Numbered from the stretch's first letter, positions 1-5,819 are shown. The stretch: DNA of 7,706 nt from Novosphingobium sp. (GCA_027490345.1 JAIXYF010000384.1:1-7706), one strand, 5' to 3'. Numbers and translations: made by a program. The notes: generated from the letters alone by a model not told the origin.

Positions 1-129
1 ATCGAATCCGATTTCGAAACCGCCGGCGCGCGCCTTGTCGAGCGCCTGCTCGCCGCCATGGCCGGTGAGGCGGAAACCCCGCGCCGCGTGCCGGTGCGGC
101 TCGTCGTGCGCGGTTCGACGCGCCCCTGA
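1..129 (+). CDS. LacI-family transcriptional regulator, C-terminal fragment
   Basis: Frame 1 is open from the window edge to a TGA at 127-129, giving 42 residues. The piece begins with a helix-like stretch containing ARLVERLLAAMAGE, followed by PRRVPVRLVVRGSTRP. That pattern, an amphipathic helix followed by a strand ending in VVRGST, is the usual end of LacI/GalR regulators, where it closes the second lobe of the effector-binding domain. The DNA-binding helix-turn-helix and the ligand pocket lie outside the window, so the effector cannot be named. The next gene starts 25 bases downstream on the same strand, so the two may be co-transcribed. The family call rests only on this short tail. Confidence 0.7.
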   Translation: MESDFETAGARLVERLLAAMAGEAETPRRVPVRLVVRGSTRP

Positions 130-154
130 AAGACCCGGCCCTTAGGACCACCCC

Positions 155-1045
155 ATGAAAATCGCCTTCCTCGCCTGCAGCACCACGCTGCCCGGCGCGC
201 CAAACCGCCGCGCCGATGCCTTCGAACACGATCAGCAGATGGCCGCCCTCGTTGCCGCGCTGCGCCCCGGCGAAAGCGTCACCGATATCGATTGGCAGGC
301 CCCGCTGGAGGCATTCGCCGGGTTCGATGCCGCTCTGATCGGCACGCCGTGGGATTACTGGGACCACCGCGAGGCGTTCCGCGCCAAGCTAGACGCCATC
401 GCCGAACTCGGCGTGCCCGTCCACAACGCGCCCGAAGTGGTGCGCTGGAACATCGACAAGGGCTACCTTGCCGAACTCGGCGCGCGCGGTGTCGCCACGA
501 TCCCCACGCTGCTGCTGGACAATCCCGGCCGCGCCGACATCATCGCGGCCTTCGATCACTTCCACTGCGACCGCCTCGTTGTGAAGCGCCGCGTCGGTGC
601 GGGCGCGGAAGGCCAGTTCGATTTCACGCGCGACAATCCGCCCGCCACCGATTGGCGCATGGGCCACGCCGCGCTCGTCCAGCCCTTCCTGCCCGGCATT
701 GTGGAGGAAGGCGAACACTCGCTGATCTTCATCGACGGCCAGTTCAGCCACGGCCTGATCAAGCGCCCCGCGCCCGGCGACTACCGCGTGCAATCACTCT
801 ATGGCGGATGGGACACGGCCGTGACACCCGCGCCCGCAGACCTCGCAGCGGCGCAGGCCGTGATCGCGGGCCTGCCCTTCCCCGCGCCGCTCTATGCGCG
901 GATCGATCTCGTGCGCGGACCCGATGGCACTTTGCTGCTGATGGAAGCCGAACTGATCGAACCGTTCCTCTATCCGCTGCAAGGCCCGCAGCTGGGGCCG
1001 CGCACGCTGGCTGGACTGCGGCGTCTTATTGCATCTGCGCCCTGA
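155..1045 (+). CDS. DcsG-like ATP-grasp ligase, substrate unknown
   Basis: This 296-residue protein fits the ATP-grasp fold (RimK/glutathione synthetase type), which activates a carboxylate with ATP and joins it to an amine or similar nucleophile. The N-terminal domain carries TPWDYWDHREAF (64-75), then HNAPEVVRWNIDKGYLAEL (90-108) and GVATIPT (112-118). This order resembles the family of DcsG, the O-ureido-D-serine cyclo-ligase of cycloserine biosynthesis. The ATP-binding parts visible are VVKRRVGAGAEG (142-153, nucleotide lysine and glycine-rich loop), LVQPFLPGIVEEGEHS (174-189), KRPAPGDYRVQ (203-213) and the metal-binding end RIDLV then LLLMEAELIEP (260-270). The final position that is often Asn in ATP-grasp enzymes is Glu here. 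The start is ATG at 155 with AGGA at 144-147, seven bases upstream. There is no signal peptide, so it is cytoplasmic. No other cycloserine-type genes are nearby, so that product should not be assumed. Its last 20 bases overlap the convergent gene. Confidence 0.8.
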   Translation: MKIAFLACSTTLPGAPNRRADAFEHDQQMAALVAALRPGESVTDIDWQAPLEAFAGFDAALIGTPWDYWDHREAFRAKLDAIAELGVPVHNAPEVVRWNIDKGYLAELGARGVATIPTLLLDNPGRADIIAAFDHFHCDRLVVKRRVGAGAEGQFDFTRDNPPATDWRMGHAALVQPFLPGIVEEGEHSLIFIDGQFSHGLIKRPAPGDYRVQSLYGGWDTAVTPAPADLAAAQAVIAGLPFPAPLYARIDLVRGPDGTLLLMEAELIEPFLYPLQGPQLGPRTLAGLRRLIASAP

Positions 1046-2897
1046 ACGTGATGGTGAAATTAGGCGGGGTGCCCGTAGAGCGGGCCATTGCCCCTTTTGG
1101 GTTCACGCAGATGAACCGCACCGCCGGGTCATAGGCAGACGTCGGCGTATACGAACAGCCCGCAAACGTCGTCGGCGCGGTGGCGGCGTTCGAATAGCGG
1201 ATATCGTTGGTGGCATTGAACGTCAGTCCGCTGGTCGGCGTGCCTTGCGTGAACGTCGGTGTCGCGGCCGTGCCCACGCGCATCTGGCTGGGCAGCGAAT
1301 CGATCAGCAGCACAGTGTTGTTGTCCACTGCGGTCGGCCCGGTGTTCGAAACGAGGATCGCGTACTGGACGATCGCCCCCGGCAATGCCTTGGGATTGGT
1401 GGTGCCGTTCACCGGATCGGAAATCACGCTCGATGTCTTCACCAGTGTCAGCGTCGCATTGGTCCCGCGCCGCGTGTTGGTGATCGTGCAGGAAATCACA
1501 TCGCCCATCTGCGGCGTGATCGCACTACCCACCGTGGTCGGCAGCACCGTCGATGAACCGGTGAAGGCATTGGTGCACGTGATGGCCGATGTGTACTGCG
1601 TCAGGCTCGTCGTGCCTGCGCCCACCTCGGTGAAGACATAGGCCGTTCCCGCAGCGCCCATGACCTGCGGTGTGGAGGCATTGCCCACCGTCGCCCCCGT
1701 GCCCGTCGTCGTGGTCGTGCCGATCGTCGTGGAGCCCTGGTTGATGTTCATCACGAATTGGTCGGTGTTGAACCGCCGCCCGCTCGTCGCCAACGCCTTG
1801 GTCAGCTGCATATGCGGGAACACGACATTGGTGAACGTGCAGGTGACAAGATCGCCGAATTGCAGCGCGCCAAAGCTGTAGCTTGTCGTGACAACGCCCG
1901 AAGGCAGCGGCGTGGCCGAGCTGACAGTGTTGGTACAAGTCAGGCTGGAGCGATAGTCCGTCAGCGGGTTCACGCTACCCGCCGCCATGGTCTGCGCCAA
2001 AGTCAGCGGCAGAGCCGATGCGGTGGTCAGCGAAGCGGCGGTAAACGGCCCGTTGCCGGTGCCGCTCGACGTACCGCTCGCCAGTGTCGCCCCGCCATTG
2101 GTGGCGTTGATGCTGAAACTGAACTGGTCCGCCGCAGCCGCGCGCGCACCGGTCAGTTGCAGGTTGAGCCGGATCGAAGCGAAGCGCACCGCAAACATCA
2201 CACCCTGCAGGCCGCCGCCGACAATCGTGGTGTTAAGCGCCGTGGCCGTGCTCGAACCGACGATATTCGCGCCCACTGTGCCGCCCACGCCGCCCACCGT
2301 GAACGTCTGTGTCCCCAGGCCCGAACTGTTGGGATAGAGCGAGCCGCTGATCGGCCCGGCATTGTCGAGCGCAATCCAGTTGCCGCCATTGGTCTGGAAG
2401 GTCAGCGATTCGCCCTCGTTCGACGATTCGCCGTCTGCCGCCACGAACATGTAGCTGGTGATCTGCGATACGCCCGCCGGCGGGGTCAGCACGATGTCGC
2501 TGATCGCGGCAGTCGTGGTGCCTGCTGCCGTCTGGTAGAGGATCGGGCGCCCGCCAATGCCGAGAAACGCGGTATTGCCAATCGCCGCGCCGGTCCACGA
2601 AGGCGCAGGCGCGCCATTGATGGCCGCCCCGCTGATCCTGAGCGTGAACGTCATCAGCGTGCCATCGGGCAGCGTATAGGACATCGCTTGCCCGGCCCCG
2701 GAGCGGGCAGCGGTATCGTTATAGCCCGAAAAATCGAGCCAGCAGTAGGAATTCCAGTTGGCCGGCCCGGTGGAGCCCTGCGCCGTTGCATAGAAGCAGC
2801 TTGCTGCCTCGGCGCGTCCTGCGCCCAGCACCAGCATCATCAGCGCACAAAACAGCGTCGCAATGTGCCGAAGGTTCCCCCGCATCATCCCGTGCAT
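1026..2897 (-). CDS. Secreted CshA/DUF11-type modular surface protein
   Basis: This 623-residue protein has a clear Sec signal: a hydrophobic segment at 12-26 ending in AEA, with cleavage probable after residue 31. The first mature domain (about 32-245), with CWLDFSGYN and SYTLPDGT near 52-80, resembles the CshA fibrillar-adhesin non-repetitive domain. Two related beta-rich modules follow (about 243-358 and 362-476); both share DQF...IN, Y.S..TCTN and a closing GD...CT.TN. A DUF11-like module runs from about 481, with LVKTSS and VSNTGPTAVDN. The eight mature cysteines (34/52, 321/353, 441/470, 581/597) fall as one pair per module, suggesting disulfides formed outside the cytoplasm. No LPXTG, PEP-CTERM, autotransporter or lipobox signal is seen, so how it is held at the surface is unknown. 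ATG at 2897 is preferred because AAGGA lies about ten bases upstream; ATGs at residues 4 and 5 are alternatives. An adhesin or extracellular structural role is inferred. Confidence 0.8.
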   Translation of the reverse strand: MHGMMRGNLRHIATLFCALMMLVLGAGRAEAASCFYATAQGSTGPANWNSYCWLDFSGYNDTAARSGAGQAMSYTLPDGTLMTFTLRISGAAINGAPAPSWTGAAIGNTAFLGIGGRPILYQTAAGTTTAAISDIVLTPPAGVSQITSYMFVAADGESSNEGESLTFQTNGGNWIALDNAGPISGSLYPNSSGLGTQTFTVGGVGGTVGANIVGSSTATALNTTIVGGGLQGVMFAVRFASIRLNLQLTGARAAAADQFSFSINATNGGATLASGTSSGTGNGPFTAASLTTASALPLTLAQTMAAGSVNPLTDYRSSLTCTNTVSSATPLPSGVVTTSYSFGALQFGDLVTCTFTNVVFPHMQLTKALATSGRRFNTDQFVMNINQGSTTIGTTTTTGTGATVGNASTPQVMGAAGTAYVFTEVGAGTTSLTQYTSAITCTNAFTGSSTVLPTTVGSAITPQMGDVISCTITNTRRGTNATLTLVKTSSVISDPVNGTTNPKALPGAIVQYAILVSNTGPTAVDNNTVLLIDSLPSQMRVGTAATPTFTQGTPTSGLTFNATNDIRYSNAATAPTTFAGCSYTPTSAYDPAVRFICVNPKGAMARSTGTPPNFTITFRAQMQ

Positions 2898-2928
2898 CCG
2901 GTCCCGATCCTTTTCATGGATCAGGGGC

Positions 2929-2957
2929 CTATGACAAAACCCTTAGGGTAGAGTTAA
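2929..2957 (-). promoter_or_regulatory. Candidate promoter for the surface-protein gene
   Basis: Read on the - strand, TTAACT (2957-2952) differs by one base from the TTGACT -35 form. It is followed after exactly 17 bases by TCATAG (2934-2929), a weak -10 candidate. A transcript would start about 25 bases before the ATG at 2897 and include the AAGGA ribosome site. The -35 touches the base of the atp terminator hairpin, so the space between the two transcription units is tight. The -10 match is poor, so this is a suggestion only. Confidence 0.3.
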
Positions 2958-2988
2958 CCAAACCCTGCCGCAACGGGCAGAGTTTGGT
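2957..2988 (-). terminator. Hairpin terminator after atpF
   Basis: ACCAAACCCTGCC (2957-2969) and GGCAGAGTTTGGT (2976-2988) form a 13-base inverted repeat with one mismatch and a six-base loop. It lies 25 bases past the atpF stop (3014-3016). On the - strand the stem is followed by TTAACTCTACCC and not by a clean T-run. A second small stem, ACCC-TAA-GGGT followed by TTTTG, lies at about 2938-2949. Together they probably end the F0 operon transcript and separate it from the surface-protein gene. Confidence 0.6.
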
Positions 2989-3013
2989 CCATGTTGGTCC
3001 TGCTTGCAGGTGC

Positions 3014-3598
3014 TCAGTTGGCGAGACCGGCAATCGCGCTGTCAACCAGCGCCTTGTCGGCACCCGCGCCGTGGTGCTGGGCGATCAGGCGACCTGCGGC
3101 CGTTGCAGCAGCCGATGCAGCACGGGCACGCAGATCATCGATCGCAGCCCGTTCGGCCGCCGCGATCTTGTCCGTCGCCATCTTTTCGCGGCGCGCGATC
3201 ATCGCGGTGGTGTCCGTCTCTGCCTTGGCGATGATGGCCTGCGCTTCATGGCGAGCGTGTTCGACCATGGCAGCCGCATCAGCCTCGGCCCCGGCGATTT
3301 TCTTCGCATATTCGGCGCGCAGCGCTTCGGCTTCGGCGCGCAGCGCCTTGGCAGCATCGAGCTGTTCGCGGATCGCGGCGATCCTGCCATCAAGCCCGGC
3401 TGCAATCGCGCCGGGCACCTTTTTCCACACCACGATGGCGAGGAACGCGGTCATCGACAGCGCAACCCACATGCCGGGCGTGATAAAACCGAACGCCATC
3501 GGCTCGGCATGTTCGGCGCCATGTTCGGCCACATGCTCTGCAGCCACGTTGGCGGCGGCGTGAGCGGCGGCAGCGGCGAGCGAGAAGAGATCAGCCAT
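3014..3598 (-). CDS. atpF: F0F1 ATP synthase subunit b
   Basis: Subunit b is half of the peripheral stalk that stops F1 (alpha3beta3) from turning with the rotor. The 194-residue protein has a membrane segment at about 43-58 (MWVALSMTAFLAIVVW), then a long Ala/Glu/Lys/Arg-rich helix (about 65-180) expected to pair with b' as a right-handed coiled coil in the cytoplasm. Before the membrane segment is an unusually long N-terminus rich in Ala, Glu and His (His at 13, 22, 26 and 30), on the periplasmic side. It accounts for most of the extra length over the roughly 156-residue E. coli b. The start at 3598 lies inside the end of atpF' (8-base overlap) and has AAGGA eight bases upstream, which points to translational coupling. 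An internal Met at residue 34 would give a protein of conventional length but lacks this support. It is the last gene of the operon. Confidence 0.95.
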   Translation of the reverse strand: MADLFSLAAAAAHAAANVAAEHVAEHGAEHAEPMAFGFITPGMWVALSMTAFLAIVVWKKVPGAIAAGLDGRIAAIREQLDAAKALRAEAEALRAEYAKKIAGAEADAAAMVEHARHEAQAIIAKAETDTTAMIARREKMATDKIAAAERAAIDDLRARAASAAATAAGRLIAQHHGAGADKALVDSAIAGLAN

Positions 3599-4082
3599 GG
3601 AGCACGTCCTTCACCGCTGCACGAGCGGCATCACCGGCAACCGTCAGCCCGGCGACGCGGGCAGCGATATCAGCGGCGGCATCTGCCGCCACGGTTTCGA
3701 TTTCAGCCAGCGCACCCTCGCGGGCTGCGGCAATGCGCGCCTCGGCTTCAGCCACGCGGGCCTCCACTTCGGCACCGGCAGCGCCCAGCCGGACTTCGGC
3801 TGCCTTGGCCGCATCAGCCTTAGCTGCCGCGATCAGGGACTGGGCCTCTCCGCGCTGCTGCGCAGCCGCTGCCTTCCAGGCATCGTCCTGCGCTTCGGCG
3901 TCGCGGCGCGCAGCCTCAGCCGCGGCAAGATCCGCGGCGATCTTCTGGTCGCGGCTTTCCATGGTCTCGATCACCTTGGGCGCCATGCCCCGGCCAACGA
4001 GGAAGAAAACGGCGCCGAAAATAACCATCATCCAGAAGATCTGGCTGGAATAGGTCGCGGCAAGCTGCGAAATCTGAGGCAT
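3591..4082 (-). CDS. atpF': F0F1 ATP synthase subunit b'
   Basis: This 163-residue protein is the second, divergent b-type stalk subunit typical of photosynthetic bacteria and alphaproteobacteria, where b and b' form a heterodimer in place of the b homodimer. A single membrane segment lies at about 14-30 (QIFWMMVIFGAVFFLVG), followed by RGMAPKVIETMESRDQKI, the usual b' sequence where the helix leaves the membrane, and then a long Ala-rich charged helix. Its position directly after atpE and before the longer b gene is the standard order. The ribosome site is weak (CGGGAA about six bases before the ATG at 4082), unlike the strong one of atpE, which fits the need for one copy per complex. An 89-base gap containing a terminator-like hairpin separates it from atpE. 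Confidence 0.93.
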   Translation of the reverse strand: MPQISQLAATYSSQIFWMMVIFGAVFFLVGRGMAPKVIETMESRDQKIAADLAAAEAARRDAEAQDDAWKAAAAQQRGEAQSLIAAAKADAAKAAEVRLGAAGAEVEARVAEAEARIAAAREGALAEIETVAADAAADIAARVAGLTVAGDAARAAVKDVLHG

Positions 4083-4109
4083 TGGAGTTCCCGAAAAATC
4101 AGGTCGCTG

Positions 4110-4162
4110 AAAAAAGGTGGAAAGGCCCGCTCTCCGGCGGCGTGGCCGGAGAGCAGCCCTTT
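4110..4162 (-). terminator. Intercistronic hairpin with T-run between atpE and atpF'
   Basis: GCTCTCCGGC (4129-4138) and GCCGGAGAGC (4145-4154) are a perfect ten-base inverted repeat with a six-base loop. The stem can be extended outward by AAAGG/CCTTT (4121-4125 with 4158-4162) across a short imperfect stretch. On the - strand it is followed, five bases later, by six consecutive T (4115-4110). This has the form of an intrinsic terminator, yet it sits inside the operon. It could act as a partial terminator, or as a 3' end that stabilises the atpE message after processing. Either would favour subunit c over b and b'. The structure is seen directly; the role is inferred. Confidence 0.65.
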
Positions 4163-4171
4163 GCCCCTGGA

Positions 4172-4399
4172 TCAGGCGACGAAGATCAGGATCATCGCCA
4201 CGACGAACGAGAGCAGACCGAGAAGTTCGGCGGCCGCGAAGCCGATGAACAGGCGGCCCTGCTGGCCGTCGGCAGCGCCCGGATTGCGCAGTGCGCTTTC
4301 GAGGAACGAACCGAAGACGTTACCCACGCCGATGGCGGCCATGCCGGCGCCGATCGCAGCGAGACCCGCACCGATGAGCTTGGCGCTTGCAGGTTCCAT
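4172..4399 (-). CDS. atpE: F0F1 ATP synthase subunit c
   Basis: Subunit c is the small hairpin protein whose ring forms the proton-driven rotor. The 75-residue product has the full expected plan. Helix 1 (about 8-33) carries Gly/Ala packing positions (GAGMAAIGVG, 17-26). A polar loop has R38-N39-P40, which contacts F1. Helix 2 (about 50-74) carries the proton-binding Glu58 in FAAAELLGL. The residues after Glu58 are Leu-Leu and not the Ser/Thr of sodium-binding rings, so proton coupling is inferred. The start at 4399 has a strong AAGGGAG site eight bases upstream, within an AT-rich leader. The gap to atpB is 56 bases. Ring size cannot be read from the sequence. Confidence 0.97.
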   Translation of the reverse strand: MEPASAKLIGAGLAAIGAGMAAIGVGNVFGSFLESALRNPGAADGQQGRLFIGFAAAELLGLLSFVVAMILIFVA

Positions 4400-4455
4400 G
4401 ATTTAAACTCCCTTTTCTTTCAGAATCAGATGGATGGATAGGATACTCAAGAAAC
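4400..4455 (-). promoter_or_regulatory. AT-rich leader and strong ribosome site of atpE
   Basis: The 56 bases between atpB and atpE are only about 36% G+C (20 of 56), far below the genes on either side. On the - strand the leader ends in AAAAGGGAG, TTTAAATC and then ATG. An A/T-rich, unstructured segment before a strong Shine-Dalgarno site is known to raise atpE translation in E. coli, where c is needed in many copies. The same purpose is inferred here. Confidence 0.5.
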
Positions 4456-5256
4456 TCAGTGCAGATGCTCGGCGTCGTTGATGTAGAGCGCCGTGAGCAG
4501 TGCAAAAACATAGGCCTGAATGCCAGCGACGAGGATTTCGAGCGCGCAGATGGCAACCATCAGGATGAAGCTCGGGATCGAGACGAGGCCCATGAAGAAC
4601 GCGCCGGCGTTGGCTCCGCCGATCACGAAGCTGGACAGCACTTCGAGCAGCACGTGCCCGGCCATCATCGCCACAAAAAGACGCAGGCCAAGGCTGAACG
4701 GGCGCACGAGGAACGAGACCAGCTCGATCACAAAGATTAGCGGGATCATCGGCAGCGGCGTGCCGTGCGGCACGAACAGCGAAAAGAAGTGCAGGCCGTG
4801 CTTCCAGAAGCCGACCACGAGCACAATCGCGAACGACAGGATCGCCAGCACGCCCGTTGCGGTGAAGTGGCTGGTGAACGTGAACGGGTGAATGCCGACA
4901 AGGCCCAGCGGCAGCAGGCCGAGCAGGTTGGCGAACAGGATGAACATGAACAGCGAGAACACGTAAGGCAGGTACTTGCGTCCTTCCTTGCCGATGTTTG
5001 CCGTCAGCATGTTCTCGATGAAGCCGGTCATGCTCTCGACCATCATCTGCCAGCGGCCGGGGACGAGCTCGCGCTTCATCCCGCCCAGCATGAAAGCATA
5101 GAGCACGACGGCGGAAATCAGCATCCAAAGCGCCGAATTGGTGAACGCAACGTTGAAACCCGCAAGGGACCAGTGATCGGTGCCCAGCAGGGGCTCGATC
5201 GTGAACTGGTGCATCGGATCAACTTTGGCTTCGGTTGCCACGCGCGTAAATCCCAT
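4456..5256 (-). CDS. atpB: F0F1 ATP synthase subunit a
   Basis: Subunit a is the stator that carries the two proton half-channels beside the c-ring. The 266-residue protein has the normal set of membrane helices and the key motif SLGLRLFVAMMAGHVLL (188-204), where Arg192 corresponds to the essential E. coli Arg210. His201 lies at the site that is Glu219 in E. coli, as is common in alphaproteobacteria and mitochondria. Gln247 in GIQAYVFALL matches E. coli Gln252. The position usually held by Asn just after the Arg motif (E. coli Asn214) is Ala196. The start is uncertain. ATG at 5256 has AGGAA almost touching it, which is too close. A GTG at 5241 (residue 6) has GGGA nine bases upstream and begins VATEAKVDPMHQF, closer to what I recall of sphingomonad homologues. 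The family call is secure. Confidence 0.95.
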   Translation of the reverse strand: MGFTRVATEAKVDPMHQFTIEPLLGTDHWSLAGFNVAFTNSALWMLISAVVLYAFMLGGMKRELVPGRWQMMVESMTGFIENMLTANIGKEGRKYLPYVFSLFMFILFANLLGLLPLGLVGIHPFTFTSHFTATGVLAILSFAIVLVVGFWKHGLHFFSLFVPHGTPLPMIPLIFVIELVSFLVRPFSLGLRLFVAMMAGHVLLEVLSSFVIGGANAGAFFMGLVSIPSFILMVAICALEILVAGIQAYVFALLTALYINDAEHLH

Positions 5257-5309
5257 TTCCTGTTATGCCAAAACGGCCTTCCGATGCGGTCCTTGCCATC
5301 AGGCAAAGC

Positions 5310-5627
5310 TCAATCAGAACGCCGGTTCGCAATCCGGATGATGTTTCTGAAGGCGACTGCGATCCCGAGGAACAGCATCACCATCAGGCCCCAGTGGCCG
5401 CGTCCGACAAGCCAGTCAATGGCCACGCCAACCGCCGCACCCCCGATCATTCCCCCCAGCAGCTCGGCCAGAACCTGGTTACCGAGGCGGTATCCCGCGT
5501 CGGCACCCTGCTGGCCGCTGCGTGTCCGCTCGGCTTCGCTGGCTCTTGCTGCGGCAAGCCGCGCTTCAAGCGATGCGATCCGGGCGTCCGCGCCGATGGG
5601 GTCCTCACGGTCAGCGTCGTTATCCAT
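5310..5627 (-). CDS. atpI: AtpI/AtpZ-type F0F1 ATP synthase assembly protein
   Basis: This 105-residue membrane protein has a charged N-terminal segment likely to form a short coiled coil (DARIASLEARLAAARASEAE, about 14-33), then two membrane helices. The first is rich in glycine (LLGGMIGGAAVGVAIDWLVG) and is separated from the second (GLMVMLFLGIAVAF) by a short loop. That layout is the AtpI/AtpZ family, small proteins encoded first in ATP synthase operons and linked to c-ring assembly and, in some bacteria, Mg2+ supply. It is the first gene of the operon here, 53 bases before atpB. No strong ribosome site precedes ATG 5627 (AGAG at a loose distance), which suits a product needed in small amounts. 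Confidence 0.88.
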   Translation of the reverse strand: MDNDADREDPIGADARIASLEARLAAARASEAERTRSGQQGADAGYRLGNQVLAELLGGMIGGAAVGVAIDWLVGRGHWGLMVMLFLGIAVAFRNIIRIANRRSD

Positions 5628-5696
5628 GCCAGCTCTCTATCGCCTTATTGCAGCGCAAAGGGCGTGGCGCGGAAAACGGACCTCCGTCAAGGGCAC

Positions 5697-5716
5697 CGGC
5701 CCTTTAGGAAGGGCCG
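5697..5716. repeat. Palindrome overlapping the atpI promoter
   Basis: CGGCCCTT (5697-5704) and AAGGGCCG (5709-5716) are perfect eight-base arms around a four-base centre. The palindrome covers the -10 and the adjacent part of the spacer of the promoter candidate. It could be an operator for a dimeric regulator, or a small hairpin that limits readthrough from ydbL. It has no T-run, so a terminator is less likely. Confidence 0.45.
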
Positions 5717-5729
5717 CTTTGCAAGTCAA
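5701..5729 (-). promoter_or_regulatory. Candidate sigma-70 promoter of the atpI-atpB-atpE-atpF'-atpF operon
   Basis: On the - strand, TTGACT (5729-5724) is followed after 17 bases by TAAAGG (5706-5701). The -35 is close to ideal and the spacing is optimal; the -10 is fair for a G+C-rich alphaproteobacterium. A transcript would begin near 5694, leaving about 67 untranslated bases before atpI. A second TTGACG (5690-5685) lies downstream, but no convincing -10 was found for it. Confidence 0.5.
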
Positions 5730-5786
5730 CCGCAGCGCAAGCGCCGCAAACAGCACGGCAAACCGCAGATTTGCGGCAGATGCGAA

Positions 5787-5819
5787 GACGCGCGCCGAAG
5801 CTATCCCCCGGCGCGCGCC
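5787..5819 (-). terminator. Hairpin after ydbL, possible terminator
   Basis: GACGCGCGCCG (5787-5797) and CGGCGCGCGCC (5809-5819) pair over 11 bases with one mismatch around an 11-base loop, 33 bases past the ydbL stop. No T-run follows on the - strand (CTTCGCATCT). A smaller stem, CCGCA/TGCGG at 5763-5776, comes next and is followed by TTT. This probably ends or weakens the ydb transcript before the atp promoter, perhaps with Rho. The rest of the 225-base gap shows only a short direct repeat. Confidence 0.4.

Noticed and set aside
140..147. CCTTAGGA-like words recurring near 140, 2940 and 5701
   Set aside because: The words are short, differ from each other and sit in unrelated contexts, so chance is the simplest explanation.
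292..1134. + strand 280-codon frame inside the ATP-grasp gene
   Set aside because: It is a frame-shifted, Arg-rich shadow of a gene with clear ATP-grasp motifs.
1758..2951. Long + strand open frame of 397 codons opposite the surface-protein gene
   Set aside because: It is Arg/Ala/Gly-rich with no domain pattern and lies wholly antisense to a gene with a signal peptide, ribosome site and recognisable modules. Long antisense frames are expected in G+C-rich DNA.
2954..2960. TTAACCA resembling a CtrA half-site near the surface-protein gene
   Set aside because: It is a single short half-site within the base of a terminator stem; the full TTAA-N7-TTAA form is absent.
2786..3823. + strand open frame of 345 codons spanning the start of the surface-protein gene and both b-type ATP synthase genes
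   Set aside because: It crosses three features on the other strand, including a terminator hairpin, and its translation is low-complexity Arg/Gly/His.
4403..5128. - strand 241-codon frame over atpB and its downstream gap
   Set aside because: It is a shifted frame of atpB, rich in Arg and Ala, without membrane helices.
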